10,499 bases of DNA from Mailhella sp. (GCA_017940105.1 JAGAZG010000210.1:1-10499), one strand, 5' to 3'; shown: positions 1 to 7,110, numbered from the stretch's first letter. Notes: generated by a model from the sequence alone, not told the origin. Program-made: numbers and translations.

Positions 1-1025
1 ACGGCGCAGTTTGCCAGGTTGTAACCGACAAGCGCGTGATTGACGCTGATCAGGTGATATTCTCCATTGGTGTTACCCCAAACTCAAAAATTGCCTCTGA
101 CGCCGGATTGGCCTGCCATCCCCGCGGCGGCATCATGGTAAACAGCCACATGCAGACCTCCGACCCGAACATTTATGCTGGCGGCGACGTCGTTGTTTTG
201 CGCAACCTTATCAGCGGTGACATGAGCTACCTGCCCCTTGGGTCTATGGCAAACCGGCAGGGCAGGGTCATCGGCAGCAACCTCGGCGGCGTTCAGGCGA
301 CATTTGACGGTGTTGTCGGCTCATGGTGCGTCAAGCTGAACACGCTGCACTTTTCCGGTGCAGGACTCACGCTGCACCAGGCCCGCCAGGCCGGCTTTGA
401 CGCTCTTGAGGCCAGCATGCAGTCCTATGACGCCGCGCATTTCTATCCCGGGCATGTACCCATGCTGCTGAACGTCGTTGTCGACAGGCAAAGCAAGAGA
501 TTGCTGGGTATCCAGGGCGTCTGCGAAAACGGCCAGGCGGTAAAGGCCCGCACAGACGCTGTGGCCGCCATGCTTCAGATTGGCAAGCCGACGCTCAACG
601 ACCTGTCCAACCTTGAAATATGCTATGCGCCGCCCTTTGCCTCTGCCATGGACGCCATCAATATTGCCGGAAACGTGGCTGAAAATGTTGTTGAAGGCCG
701 GTACAATGCCATTACCCCTGACGAATTTCTTGAATTGTGGCGCAACCGCGACAAGAACAACGCTCTCTTTGTGGATATCCGTCCGGCCAAGGCCGGCAAG
801 CCCATTGAAGAACGCCACCCCGGACAGTACCTTTCGCTCCCGTTGGAAGAATTCAGCAAGCGCAGCGGAGAAATCCCCAAAGATCGCCCTGTAGCGCTTA
901 TTTGCAATACGGGAACGCGCGCCTATGAAACGCAGCTTAAGCTTCGCGCCATGGGCATTGAGGCACCAAACTCAGAAGGCGGCCATACTGCCATGAAGCT
1001 TCGCGGAGACGAAAAAGAATTTTAA
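1..1025 (+). CDS. FAD-dependent pyridine nucleotide-disulfide oxidoreductase with C-terminal rhodanese domain (5' partial)
   Basis: The reading frame is open from base 3 through the left edge, so the N-terminus, with the first FAD motif and any active-site cysteine, lies outside the window; 340 residues are visible. Residues 12-62 carry the end of the NAD domain (VIFSIGVTPNS) and the second FAD motif (IYAGGD, 57-62). A dimerisation domain follows, ending in a YAPPF segment (208-212) typical of CoA-disulfide reductase/NADH oxidase relatives. Residues about 236-340 form a rhodanese domain with FVDIRP and an active-site loop CNTGTR whose Cys is residue 301. Enzymes with this architecture reduce CoA disulfides or persulfides with NAD(P)H; the rhodanese cysteine can carry a sulfane sulfur. 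That suits sulfur metabolism or redox defence in an anaerobe. The exact substrate cannot be told from this fragment. No operon link to the downstream envelope genes is evident across the 167-base gap. Confidence 0.9.
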   Translation, partial: GAVCQVVTDKRVIDADQVIFSIGVTPNSKIASDAGLACHPRGGIMVNSHMQTSDPNIYAGGDVVVLRNLISGDMSYLPLGSMANRQGRVIGSNLGGVQATFDGVVGSWCVKLNTLHFSGAGLTLHQARQAGFDALEASMQSYDAAHFYPGHVPMLLNVVVDRQSKRLLGIQGVCENGQAVKARTDAVAAMLQIGKPTLNDLSNLEICYAPPFASAMDAINIAGNVAENVVEGRYNAITPDEFLELWRNRDKNNALFVDIRPAKAGKPIEERHPGQYLSLPLEEFSKRSGEIPKDRPVALICNTGTRAYETQLKLRAMGIEAPNSEGGHTAMKLRGDEKEF

Positions 1026-1041
1026 TCGCCAACTCTTTTTA

Positions 1042-1072
1042 CCTGCAGTCGTACCGGCAGGGCGGCTGCAGG
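1042..1072 (+). terminator. Hairpin after the oxidoreductase gene, weak terminator candidate
   Basis: CCTGCAGTCG (1042-1051) pairs with CGGCTGCAGG (1063-1072) as a 10-bp stem with one T-G wobble and an 11-base loop, starting 17 bases after the stop codon. The T-rich run lies before the stem (CTCTTTTT) and only GCTGAATTT-like sequence follows, so it is not a textbook intrinsic terminator. It could still slow or end transcription of the upstream gene. Confidence 0.35.
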
Positions 1073-1192
1073 CTGAATTTATGCAGGGCGGTCTTCAAGA
1101 TGCGAAGATCGCCTTTGCTCTATTAAAAAAAACACTGCGGACTCTATTGCCCGATGCAAAAGCTTGCGGCATACTTTATGGACGAGGATCCC

Positions 1193-2515
1193 ATGCAAAA
1201 GACAGCCCTTTCTAATCCTTTTTTTGTCCCGTACCGCTGGCTGTGGCGCGCAGCCCTGCCGTTTTTGCACCGGAACGCCCGCCTGGCAGACGGATGGGAA
1301 GAACGTCTTGCTCCTGAAAACTGGCTGGAGCCGGACTTTCCTCCCGATCACGAAGGTCGACGCGTCGACATCTGGCTGCAGGCTGCATCGGGCGGCGAAG
1401 CCCGGCTGGCCGAATCGATCTGTCGCAATCTGGACGCCAGCCTTCCTGTCCGCCTGCTTATCACGACATGGACGCGTCAGGGCCGAAACGTCATAGAAAA
1501 CTTTCTGCCGCTGCTGCGTGAAAGTCATCCGCACCTCCGTGCTGCCGCAAGGTTCGCACCGCTGGACAGTCCAGACTATGTCCGCAAGGCGCTTGCCTGC
1601 GCCCGTCCCCGACTGACCGCCCTTCTTGAAACAGAACTCTGGCCGGGACTTATGGCCGCATGCAAGGACTTGTCCATACCAGTCATCGTGCTGAATGGCC
1701 GTATTAACAAACCTACCATGCGCTTCGGAAAATTTTTTCCAAAGCTGGTAAAATCCATTTCGCCAGGCAGTGTGCTTGCAGTCTCGCAAAAAGACAGTCA
1801 GCGTTTTGAAGCCATGTTTTCCTGTCCGGCACGCATCGTGCAGAACATAAAATTCGACCTTTCCCTGAAAAACCTGGATGCCCCGCTTCCTGACCATGTT
1901 CTTGCGCCATGCTTCGACGGCCCGGTATTTCTGTTTGCCTCTGTGCGCAGCGGCGAAATTAAGCGGCTGCCACGCTACTGGAATCTGATTACACAGGCAA
2001 TCCCGGACGCGGTCATCATCGCAGCCCCCCGCCACATGCACAGCGTAAAGGAATGGAAGTCACTCGCAGAAGATCTGGCCTGGCGACCAGTCCTTGCATC
2101 CTCGCTTGCCCAGGTCGGCAAACTGCCTCACGGCCGGGTTGTCATATGGGACAGGTTTGGCGATCTGCCGCAGCTTTACGCGCTGGCTTCAGCAGTATTT
2201 GTCGGCGGAACATTTGGCCAGGGCGGACAGAACTTTTTAGAGCCCCTTGCGTCCGGAATTGTACCCTGCATAGGCCCGTCTGCAGAAAATTTCCAATGGG
2301 CGCTTGCAGACGAACCGGCTCCTTCTTTGGAAAAAGCAGGATTACTGCATCAAATCAAAACTCCCATGGAGGCCATTCAGTTCATGCTCACCTATGCAAA
2401 CCAAAAAATAAACCGCGACGACATTCGCATGCGTTACCGGGCCTGGCTTGCGCTCCGCACCGGCGGCTCTGCCGAATGCGCCCGGCAAATGATGGACATG
2501 ATTGACATGCCTTGA
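1193..2515 (+). CDS. waaA: 3-deoxy-D-manno-octulosonic acid (Kdo) transferase, WaaA/KdtA type
   Basis: Predicted to transfer Kdo from CMP-Kdo to the lipid A precursor at the cytoplasmic face of the inner membrane, an essential LPS inner-core step. The 440-residue length fits the family. The N-terminal GT-B half has ASGGEA (65-70; the Glu corresponds to the family's catalytic glutamate), TTWTRQGR (91-98) and ETELWPGL (146-153). The C-terminal half has FVGGTFGQGGQNFLEP (336-351) followed by GPSAENF (361-367), the usual nucleotide-sugar region. The family's usual HGGHN-type histidine is Gln here. An ATG at 1154 is also in frame. I prefer 1193 because GAGG (1184-1187) lies 5 bases before it, while 1154 and 1178 have no ribosome binding site. 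Next downstream are envelope genes. Whether it adds one or two Kdo residues cannot be judged. Confidence 0.9.
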   Translation: MQKTALSNPFFVPYRWLWRAALPFLHRNARLADGWEERLAPENWLEPDFPPDHEGRRVDIWLQAASGGEARLAESICRNLDASLPVRLLITTWTRQGRNVIENFLPLLRESHPHLRAAARFAPLDSPDYVRKALACARPRLTALLETELWPGLMAACKDLSIPVIVLNGRINKPTMRFGKFFPKLVKSISPGSVLAVSQKDSQRFEAMFSCPARIVQNIKFDLSLKNLDAPLPDHVLAPCFDGPVFLFASVRSGEIKRLPRYWNLITQAIPDAVIIAAPRHMHSVKEWKSLAEDLAWRPVLASSLAQVGKLPHGRVVIWDRFGDLPQLYALASAVFVGGTFGQGGQNFLEPLASGIVPCIGPSAENFQWALADEPAPSLEKAGLLHQIKTPMEAIQFMLTYANQKINRDDIRMRYRAWLALRTGGSAECARQMMDMIDMP

Positions 2516-2589
2516 AAATCTAAACCATTATCGCATACTCATCCGGCTCATGGAGAGTTCTTCACTTTCCAGTCCACTGGACAGATCCA

Positions 2590-2991
2590 ATGATGTGGCG
2601 GTATAGTTTGTTCATGGGCAATTTCGCATATACATTTTCACGTGTTTTTTCCATCATGCACCTGGCACCTGCAGCGACGTGCCTCTTCTTGGTTGGCGGA
2701 TGCTTTGCCGTAAAGCCCCCTGAAAACATTCCGGACTCGCAAACTCCCCTCTCTCCGGTCGCAGCATTCATTGCTGCTGGAGAGGAAGGCGACAGATCTT
2801 CTGTTTTTGATCCCGCATTCGGCGGACAGGTGCTGGTGACCATACAAGACGGATTCATTTCTGCCTCCGGCAAAACATGCAAGCGCGCAGCCGTAAGCCA
2901 GCCACCTCGCGAAACAGAAATCATCATTCTTTGCCAGTCCGGAAACGATTGGGAACTTATGCCGCGGGTCTGGGGCGGAACACTGGACTGA
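2590..2991 (+). CDS. Small putative outer-membrane lipoprotein near polysaccharide export gene
   Basis: A 133-residue protein with a hydrophobic segment ending in a lipobox LVGGC (34-38), so Cys38 would be lipidated after signal peptidase II cleavage. The next residue is Phe rather than Asp, which favours the outer membrane. The mature part is about 95 residues with a recognisable core, GGQVLVTIQDGFISASGKTCKRA (78-100 in all), and two further cysteines (97, 115) that could form a disulfide. I have an impression of small lipoproteins of this kind beside capsule export genes but cannot name the family. The start is uncertain: no clear ribosome binding site precedes 2590, and ATG codons at 2593, 2614 and 2656 are in frame. 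The last would leave a 15-residue signal without a basic residue. The gene ends 60 bases before the SLBB exporter, which suggests co-transcription and a role in polysaccharide export. Confidence 0.7.
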   Translation: MMWRYSLFMGNFAYTFSRVFSIMHLAPAATCLFLVGGCFAVKPPENIPDSQTPLSPVAAFIAAGEEGDRSSVFDPAFGGQVLVTIQDGFISASGKTCKRAAVSQPPRETEIIILCQSGNDWELMPRVWGGTLD

Positions 2992-3003
2992 TTTCAAACA
3001 GAC

Positions 3004-3042
3004 GCCTTTTCAGCCCGCGAAAAGGCCCGGACACAAGCGGGC
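3004..3042 (+). promoter_or_regulatory. Potential H-type RNA pseudoknot just before the exporter's ribosome binding site
   Basis: Stem 1 is GCCTTTTC (3004-3011) with GAAAAGGC (3019-3026), 8 perfect pairs. The loop bases GCCCGC (3013-3018) are perfectly complementary to GCGGGC (3037-3042), giving a 6-bp stem 2. Loop 1 is a single A, the stems abut, and loop 3 is 10 bases (CCGGACACAA), which is good H-type geometry. GGAG (3043-3046) follows directly. A competing hairpin (GCCCG 3025-3029 with CGGGC 3038-3042) could form instead. A role in translation control is inferred. Confidence 0.4.
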
Positions 3043-3051
3043 GGAGCTTCC

Positions 3052-4602
3052 TTGCGCCGTTTATTTTTATTCTTAATATACCTCTTCATGATTGTCCTTC
3101 CCGCCAGGGGCGATGTTCTCTCTCCAGAGCTTAAGCCTTTCGGCAGCAACCTTTTTCAGGGCAACTTTTCCGCATCCGGCGCCCCGGCTACGATTCAACC
3201 CGGCGACCGCATAGTCATAAGGCTTTGGGGCGGGCATTCTCTGGATGCCGTTCTTGCAGTGACGCCTGACGGAACCATTGAGCTGCCGGGAATCGGCAGC
3301 GTGCCCGTTGCCGGCCTGCCCCGTGCTGATGCTGCCCAAATACAGCAATCAGTCATAAGCAAGCTGAAGGTGGCAGGCATAGCGGACACTGAAGTATATG
3401 CGCGGCCATTGGATACGCAAGGGCTCTCTGTGTTCGTCACAGGTTTTGTCAACAGTCCCGGCAGCTATTCTGGAACGGCATCTGACAATATCCTTTCGTT
3501 TCTTGACCGTGCCGGCGGCATAGATGCGCGAAGGGGTAGCTATCGAAGCATTCAGGTCATGCGCGGGAGCAAAAGCATAGCTTCTGCGGATCTTTATCCT
3601 TTTATTCTGCATGGTCAGATACCATCAGTCCGCTTTCATGACGGTGACACTATAGTTGTCGGAGAAAAGGGACTCTCGGTAAGCGCATCAGGTGAAGTTC
3701 GCAACGCCGCAAGGTTTGAATTCGATCAATCCCATCCTACGGGGAATTCGCTTATCCGGCTCGCCGACCCAGGCGCCCGCGCAACGCATGTCAGCATAAC
3801 GGGATTTCGCCGTGGAGTCCCGTACAGCCAGTATCTTTCACTCAAAGATTTTTCCAGGCTGAGCCTGTCAAACGACGACCAGGTCGTTTTTCATGCGGAC
3901 ACTACAGGAAAAACCATCATGATTGAAGCGCAGGGCGCCATCACTGGGGCTTCCCGTTTTCCCGTAAGACGCGGAGCACACCTTAAAGAAGTTCTGAATT
4001 ATGTTTCTGTTGATCCTGTGCGAGCTAACCTTGCCGGCATCTATATCAGGCGCATAAGCACAGCCAGACAGCAGAAAAAAGCCATAGAGGACGCGCTGAA
4101 CCGTCTTGAGCACAATGCTTATACGGCCACCTCATCCAGCAATGACGAAGCGCAAATACGCGCTAAGGAAGCAGAAATGCTCTCCAGCTTCATCGAAAGG
4201 GCCCGCAAGGTAGAGCCAGAAGGAATCATCGTTCTGGGAAGCGAAGGGAACGCAGCAGACATTTCCCTGGAAGACGGCGACGTAATTGTCATTCCAGAAA
4301 AGTCAGACGTCGTCATGATAAACGGCGAAGTCATCATGCCCCAGGCAGTGGTATGGAACAAAGACCGTTCCCTTGACGATTACATAAACAGCGCCGGAGG
4401 ATTCAGCAACAGGGCAGACAAGTCGAATATTCTTGCGGTGCACCCGAATGGAGAAATCACGCCCAAGGCAAAAAAAGTCAGTCCTGGCGATCAGATACTC
4501 GTGCTCCCTCATGTGGATACGAAAAACATGCAGGCCCTAAAAGAAATTTCCCAGATACTCTATCAGATCGCCGTGGCCGCCAAAGTCATTCTTGATCTGT
4601 AG
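3052..4602 (+). CDS. KpsD-like SLBB-domain polysaccharide export protein
   Basis: Periplasmic/outer-membrane component for export of capsular or exopolysaccharide. The 516-residue protein starts with a signal peptide (hydrophobic 4-17, cleavage likely after ARG at 18-20). A polysaccharide-export domain follows (IQPGDRIVIRLWGG, 48-61, to about 120), then SLBB-type segments at about 125-205 (VFVTGFVNSPGSYSG), 288-335 (EAQGAITGASRFPV) and 418-490 (MINGEVIMPQAVVW). A helical stretch at 335-390 separates the last two. The C-terminus, ISQILYQIAVAAKVIL (499-514), closely matches the end of E. coli KpsD as I remember it, and the length is near KpsD's. The start is TTG at 3052 with GGAG 5 bases upstream; the next ATG (3088) would destroy the signal peptide. 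No Wzz/KpsE-type copolymerase or ABC exporter is in the window. The substrate polysaccharide is unknown. Confidence 0.88.
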   Translation: MRRLFLFLIYLFMIVLPARGDVLSPELKPFGSNLFQGNFSASGAPATIQPGDRIVIRLWGGHSLDAVLAVTPDGTIELPGIGSVPVAGLPRADAAQIQQSVISKLKVAGIADTEVYARPLDTQGLSVFVTGFVNSPGSYSGTASDNILSFLDRAGGIDARRGSYRSIQVMRGSKSIASADLYPFILHGQIPSVRFHDGDTIVVGEKGLSVSASGEVRNAARFEFDQSHPTGNSLIRLADPGARATHVSITGFRRGVPYSQYLSLKDFSRLSLSNDDQVVFHADTTGKTIMIEAQGAITGASRFPVRRGAHLKEVLNYVSVDPVRANLAGIYIRRISTARQQKKAIEDALNRLEHNAYTATSSSNDEAQIRAKEAEMLSSFIERARKVEPEGIIVLGSEGNAADISLEDGDVIVIPEKSDVVMINGEVIMPQAVVWNKDRSLDDYINSAGGFSNRADKSNILAVHPNGEITPKAKKVSPGDQILVLPHVDTKNMQALKEISQILYQIAVAAKVILDL

Positions 4603-4944
4603 TATTGAGTCTTTTTTTACCCCAGGTATAAAAAAATGCGCATGTGAAGAAAAAAGAATGCCTTGATAAAACTGCAATCGTACCATTTAATGCTGCATAG
4701 CAAGGGATCTTGCTTTGCTTTACAGCATCACGTCCTGCTGCAGTGTAAAAACAACGCAAACTATCTTTGATACCTCTCATTGAAGATCATCATTACGGCA
4801 AGCCTGGCAATTGACAATATCAAGCATGAGGCTTCAGCCGGACGACTACAATCAGGGTTGTCTCATATGCTTTCCTCTATCTGAAGCTCATCCATTGATC
4901 GCTGACTTCACTGAAAATATTCTCCATAAGTCAGGCAAAAGCAA
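4603..4944. other. Gene-free region between convergent exporter and transporter genes
   Basis: No convincing coding sequence is seen on either strand; short open frames lack ribosome binding sites and protein-like composition. The region holds several inverted repeats. One is a hairpin at 4699-4714. Another is TTTACAGCA...TGC...TGTAAA around 4720-4750. A long-range pair joins ATGAGGCTTCAG (4826-4837) with CTGAAGCTCAT (4881-4891), complementary except for one bulged G. This may be transcription-end structure or an unrecognised small RNA. Confidence 0.5.
4699..4720 (+). terminator. Possible intrinsic terminator of the exporter gene
   Basis: AGCAAG (4699-4704) and CTTGCT (4709-4714) form a 6-bp stem with a 4-base loop, followed by TTGCTT. 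It lies about 97 bases after the exporter stop codon. The stem is short and the T-run is broken, so this is a weak call. Confidence 0.3.
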
Positions 4945-4977
4945 GAGGTCCCTGCGAAAGTTTTTCGCAGGGACCTC
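4945..4977 (-). terminator. Strong intrinsic terminator of the BCCT transporter gene
   Basis: A perfect 15-bp stem, GAGGTCCCTGCGAAA (4945-4959) with its complement (4963-4977), closes a 3-base loop 23 bases beyond the transporter's stop codon. Read on the minus strand it is followed by TTGCTTTTGCC, a T-rich tail. The plus-strand side is not T-rich, so it mainly serves the minus-strand gene, although the stem could also block read-through from the exporter. Confidence 0.85.
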
Positions 4978-5000
4978 AAACAAATGCTGAAAATCAGACG

Positions 5001-6638
5001 TTACTTGTCGGCTTTTTCCACGTCATCATAAAAACCGGTGGGGGAGCATGACCTGTCAGTAAAATTGCAGAGCATGTAGCGGCCATCACGGTTGATGATG
5101 CGTATCCAGGCAAAGGCCAGCAGAAGCACGGGCAGAGCCATAAGGGCTCCAGAGAAGTTGCCGAACTGCTTTGCCACGCTCAGACCGCCGATGGAGAGCA
5201 GACCAAAAGCGAGGACAGCCTGAATAAGTGCCCAGATGGTACGGTGCCAGCGGGCAGGATCATCGTCCACGCCAATCTTAGTGGAAGCAACGGACGAAAT
5301 GACGTAGCAGCCGGAGTCCACAGACGTGGCAAGGAAGATGGTCGAGAAAGCGCAGTACACAAGCATGACGACCTTGCCCATGGGCAGAGTGCCGAGCACG
5401 GCCATCATGGCAGCGGGACCGCCCTGTGCCTTGAGTATGGCAACGGCATCAAGCGCCAGCTTGCCTTCAACATGGTTGACGGCGTTGTACTGGAGCCAGA
5501 GCGTGTAGGAACCGAAAACGCCATGGATAAGGTAACCGCCGGCAACGCAGCCGAGCATGCCCCAGACGATGACTTCACGCACTGTGCGTCCGCGTGAAAT
5601 ACGGGCGATGAACAGCCCCATAAACGGTCCATAACCAGCCCAGAACAGGGCATAGAAAATGGTCCAGTCACGCGGGAAGGCAGCCGCACCAGGATCAGCA
5701 AATGGAGCGATCCAGAACGTCATGTTCATGTAGTTGCCAAGCATCTTGCCAATGGCGTTGGTGAAGATGTCGAAAAGTTCTGCGGTCGGGCCGCAGACAG
5801 CGCCAAAGGTGACCATGGCGAGTGCGATGATAACGTTTAGGTTGGAAAGGACCTTGATGCCCTTGTCAAGGCCGGACCATACGGACCAGCCGGCAATGCA
5901 GGCTGAAACAATGAGGATGATGAGCTCAAGTTGCTTGGAAGGTTCAACGCCGAAAACGTTATGCAGGGCAGCTTCAACCGTGGGCAGGGAAACACACATG
6001 GTTACAGCTGTGCAAAACAGCAGTCCAAGAATGAAAAACACGTCGCAGGTGCGTCCTATAATGCCGTTGGTCTGCTTGCCGAGAATGCACTCGGCGGCGG
6101 CAGAAACGCGAAGCACAGGCTTGCGGCGGATATGGAAGAGATAGGCAATGGGCAGCGCGGCCACAAAGTAAGTGCACCAAGCGTTGGGTCCCCAGTGCAG
6201 CAGAAGGTAGGCAAGGGACCAGTCAAAGGCATCGGTGCTCTGCGCAGGAGCGCTCTGCGGCAGTGAAATGACGTCCCACAGAGGTTCGACGATTGCCCAG
6301 AACATGCAGGCGCCGGCGACGCCGGAGCAGAAGATCATGGCCACCCACGATATCAGGGAATAGCGTGGCTTCTCGTCAGGATCGCCAAACTTGATGTCGC
6401 CGTAGCGGGAGCAGGCAAAAAACACGCAAAAGATGCAAAGAAGTACGGTGATCCACATATACAGGGAGCCGAACTTTGCAGAAAACGTGCCGTAAATGCC
6501 GCCGATGATTTTTTCTGACTGTGCCGGCCACAGTACCATGGGAACGGCAATGATCAGGATCAGGATCAGGGCAGGCCAAAATATGCCCTTTTCCGGACGG
6601 AGATCGTTTTGCATTTTTTGGTTGACGTTGGATGCCAT
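5001..6638 (-). CDS. BCCT-family (betaine/carnitine/choline-type) transporter with altered substrate-site signature
   Basis: Inner-membrane transporter of the BCCT family, normally moving quaternary ammonium or similar zwitterions. Numbering below is from the GTG at 6644; subtract 2 for the preferred ATG at 6638, which has AGGAG 7 bases upstream whereas the GTG is too close. Length (545 aa) and about 12 membrane segments fit. HWGPNAWCTY (150-159) keeps the residues matching BetP Trp189 and Tyr197, and ATSVDSG (439-445) keeps the Thr-Ser of the BetP sodium site. The family signature normally reads W-T-x-x-[FY]-W-x-W-W but here is WTIFYALFW (327-335): two tryptophans are Ala and Phe, and the BetP Trp377 position is Tyr338. 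Substrate is therefore uncertain. Divergent from the phosphodiesterase-like operon. A sigma-54 promoter precedes it and a strong terminator follows. Confidence 0.93.
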   Translation of the reverse strand: MASNVNQKMQNDLRPEKGIFWPALILILIIAVPMVLWPAQSEKIIGGIYGTFSAKFGSLYMWITVLLCIFCVFFACSRYGDIKFGDPDEKPRYSLISWVAMIFCSGVAGACMFWAIVEPLWDVISLPQSAPAQSTDAFDWSLAYLLLHWGPNAWCTYFVAALPIAYLFHIRRKPVLRVSAAAECILGKQTNGIIGRTCDVFFILGLLFCTAVTMCVSLPTVEAALHNVFGVEPSKQLELIILIVSACIAGWSVWSGLDKGIKVLSNLNVIIALAMVTFGAVCGPTAELFDIFTNAIGKMLGNYMNMTFWIAPFADPGAAAFPRDWTIFYALFWAGYGPFMGLFIARISRGRTVREVIVWGMLGCVAGGYLIHGVFGSYTLWLQYNAVNHVEGKLALDAVAILKAQGGPAAMMAVLGTLPMGKVVMLVYCAFSTIFLATSVDSGCYVISSVASTKIGVDDDPARWHRTIWALIQAVLAFGLLSIGGLSVAKQFGNFSGALMALPVLLLAFAWIRIINRDGRYMLCNFTDRSCSPTGFYDDVEKADK

Positions 6639-6707
6639 AGACACTCTCCTCTCTCTTCCTTAAAAGAAATTTGATTGAAAAACGATAAAACGCTTCCAAT
6701 TAGGCTT

Positions 6708-6723
6708 TGCAAAGATTGTGCCA
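6708..6723 (-). promoter_or_regulatory. Sigma-54 (-24/-12) promoter of the BCCT transporter
   Basis: Read on the minus strand: TGGCAC, five bases AATCT, TTGCA. This matches the RpoN consensus TGGCACG-N4-TTGC(A/T) except for the base after TGGCAC, with the GG and GC doublets at the required 12-base offset. The predicted start is near 6697, giving a leader of about 59 bases before the ATG at 6638. Confidence 0.75.
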
Positions 6724-6798
6724 AAAAAAATTAATTTTGCAATCCCTTGAACTCCAACAATTAATCCTATGCGTAAATTTAAATAAAAAATTATCAAC

Positions 6799-6841
6799 GA
6801 CAATATTTTCATGAAATACGACAATATTGTCTATGAAATGC
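6799..6841. repeat. Tandem palindromic sites, candidate activator-binding sites
   Basis: GACAATATTTTC (6799-6810) and the perfect 12-bp palindrome GACAATATTGTC (6820-6831) lie 21 bases apart, two helical turns. Each is followed by a copy of ATGAAAT(A/G)C (6811-6819 and 6833-6841), so the whole unit is a direct repeat. Same-face spacing is typical of a cooperatively bound regulator. The site is about 76-120 bases upstream of the transporter's -24 element. Confidence 0.6.
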
Positions 6842-6887
6842 AACATGCTAAATTTAATAAAAATAACTGTAAAAAACATTATTAAAT

Positions 6888-6899
6888 GACAAAACTGTC
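6888..6899. promoter_or_regulatory. Third copy of the GACA-N4-TGTC palindrome
   Basis: GACAAAACTGTC keeps both outer half-sites of the perfect palindrome at 6820-6831 and differs from it at two central bases. It lies between the two sigma-54-type promoters. A weaker copy on its own, it gains support from the neighbouring sites. Confidence 0.4.
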
Positions 6900-6944
6900 G
6901 CCTACTCCTGAAACTTTCACCCTGAATATTTTGCTATATATTTC

Positions 6945-6960
6945 ACAATAAAAATATTGT
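6945..6960. promoter_or_regulatory. Fourth palindrome, ACAATA-N4-TATTGT
   Basis: A perfect 6+6 inverted repeat with a 4-base centre shares the ACAATA/TATTGT core with the other sites but has wider spacing. TTCAC (6942-6946) and GTGAA (6962-6966) overlap or flank it as a second, imperfectly aligned inverted repeat. It sits about 75-90 bases upstream of the plus-strand -24 element. Confidence 0.4.
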
Positions 6961-7032
6961 AGTGAACATAACCTTGTTCTTTTACATTCAAAAAAAAACT
7001 TCGCCTTACGCCTTGCCGAATCATGAAAATTT

Positions 7033-7048
7033 TGGCACACTTTTTGAA
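7033..7048 (+). promoter_or_regulatory. Sigma-54-like promoter of the hydrolase operon (degenerate -12)
   Basis: TGGCAC, five bases ACTTT, then TTGAA. The -24 element is perfect and the spacing to TTG is right, but the expected C of the -12 GC is A. The predicted start is near 7059, about 52 bases before the ATG. It mirrors the strong minus-strand element and shares TGGCACA with it. No better sigma-70 promoter was seen. Confidence 0.5.
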
Positions 7049-7110
7049 TAGTAACAAAAGTCGGGATTGATTGCCCGCCCATCGCTCACCATCTATGTAA
7101 GGAGTTTACT

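Larger units (their letters stand above)
6639..7110. promoter_or_regulatory. AT-rich divergent control region between transporter and hydrolase operon
   Basis: This 472-base stretch is far more AT-rich than its flanks and carries no plausible gene. It contains sigma-54-type promoter elements facing both ways near its two ends and, between them, four related palindromes listed separately. The layout (enhancer-like sites about 75-235 bases from the -24 elements) suits sigma-54 activation by a bound activator. No activator gene is in the window. Confidence 0.7.

Noticed and set aside
1079..2041. A 320-codon open frame on the minus strand opposite waaA
   Set aside because: Shadow of the WaaA gene; its composition (many Arg, Cys and His) and lack of motifs do not suggest a protein.
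2569..2582. Short palindrome TCCAGTCCACTGGA before the lipoprotein gene
   Set aside because: A 6-bp repeat of this kind is easily found by chance and has no second copy or clear relation to a promoter.
4586..4780. A 64-codon minus-strand frame in the gene-free region
   Set aside because: It overlaps the 3' end of the exporter gene, has no ribosome binding site and no recognisable features.
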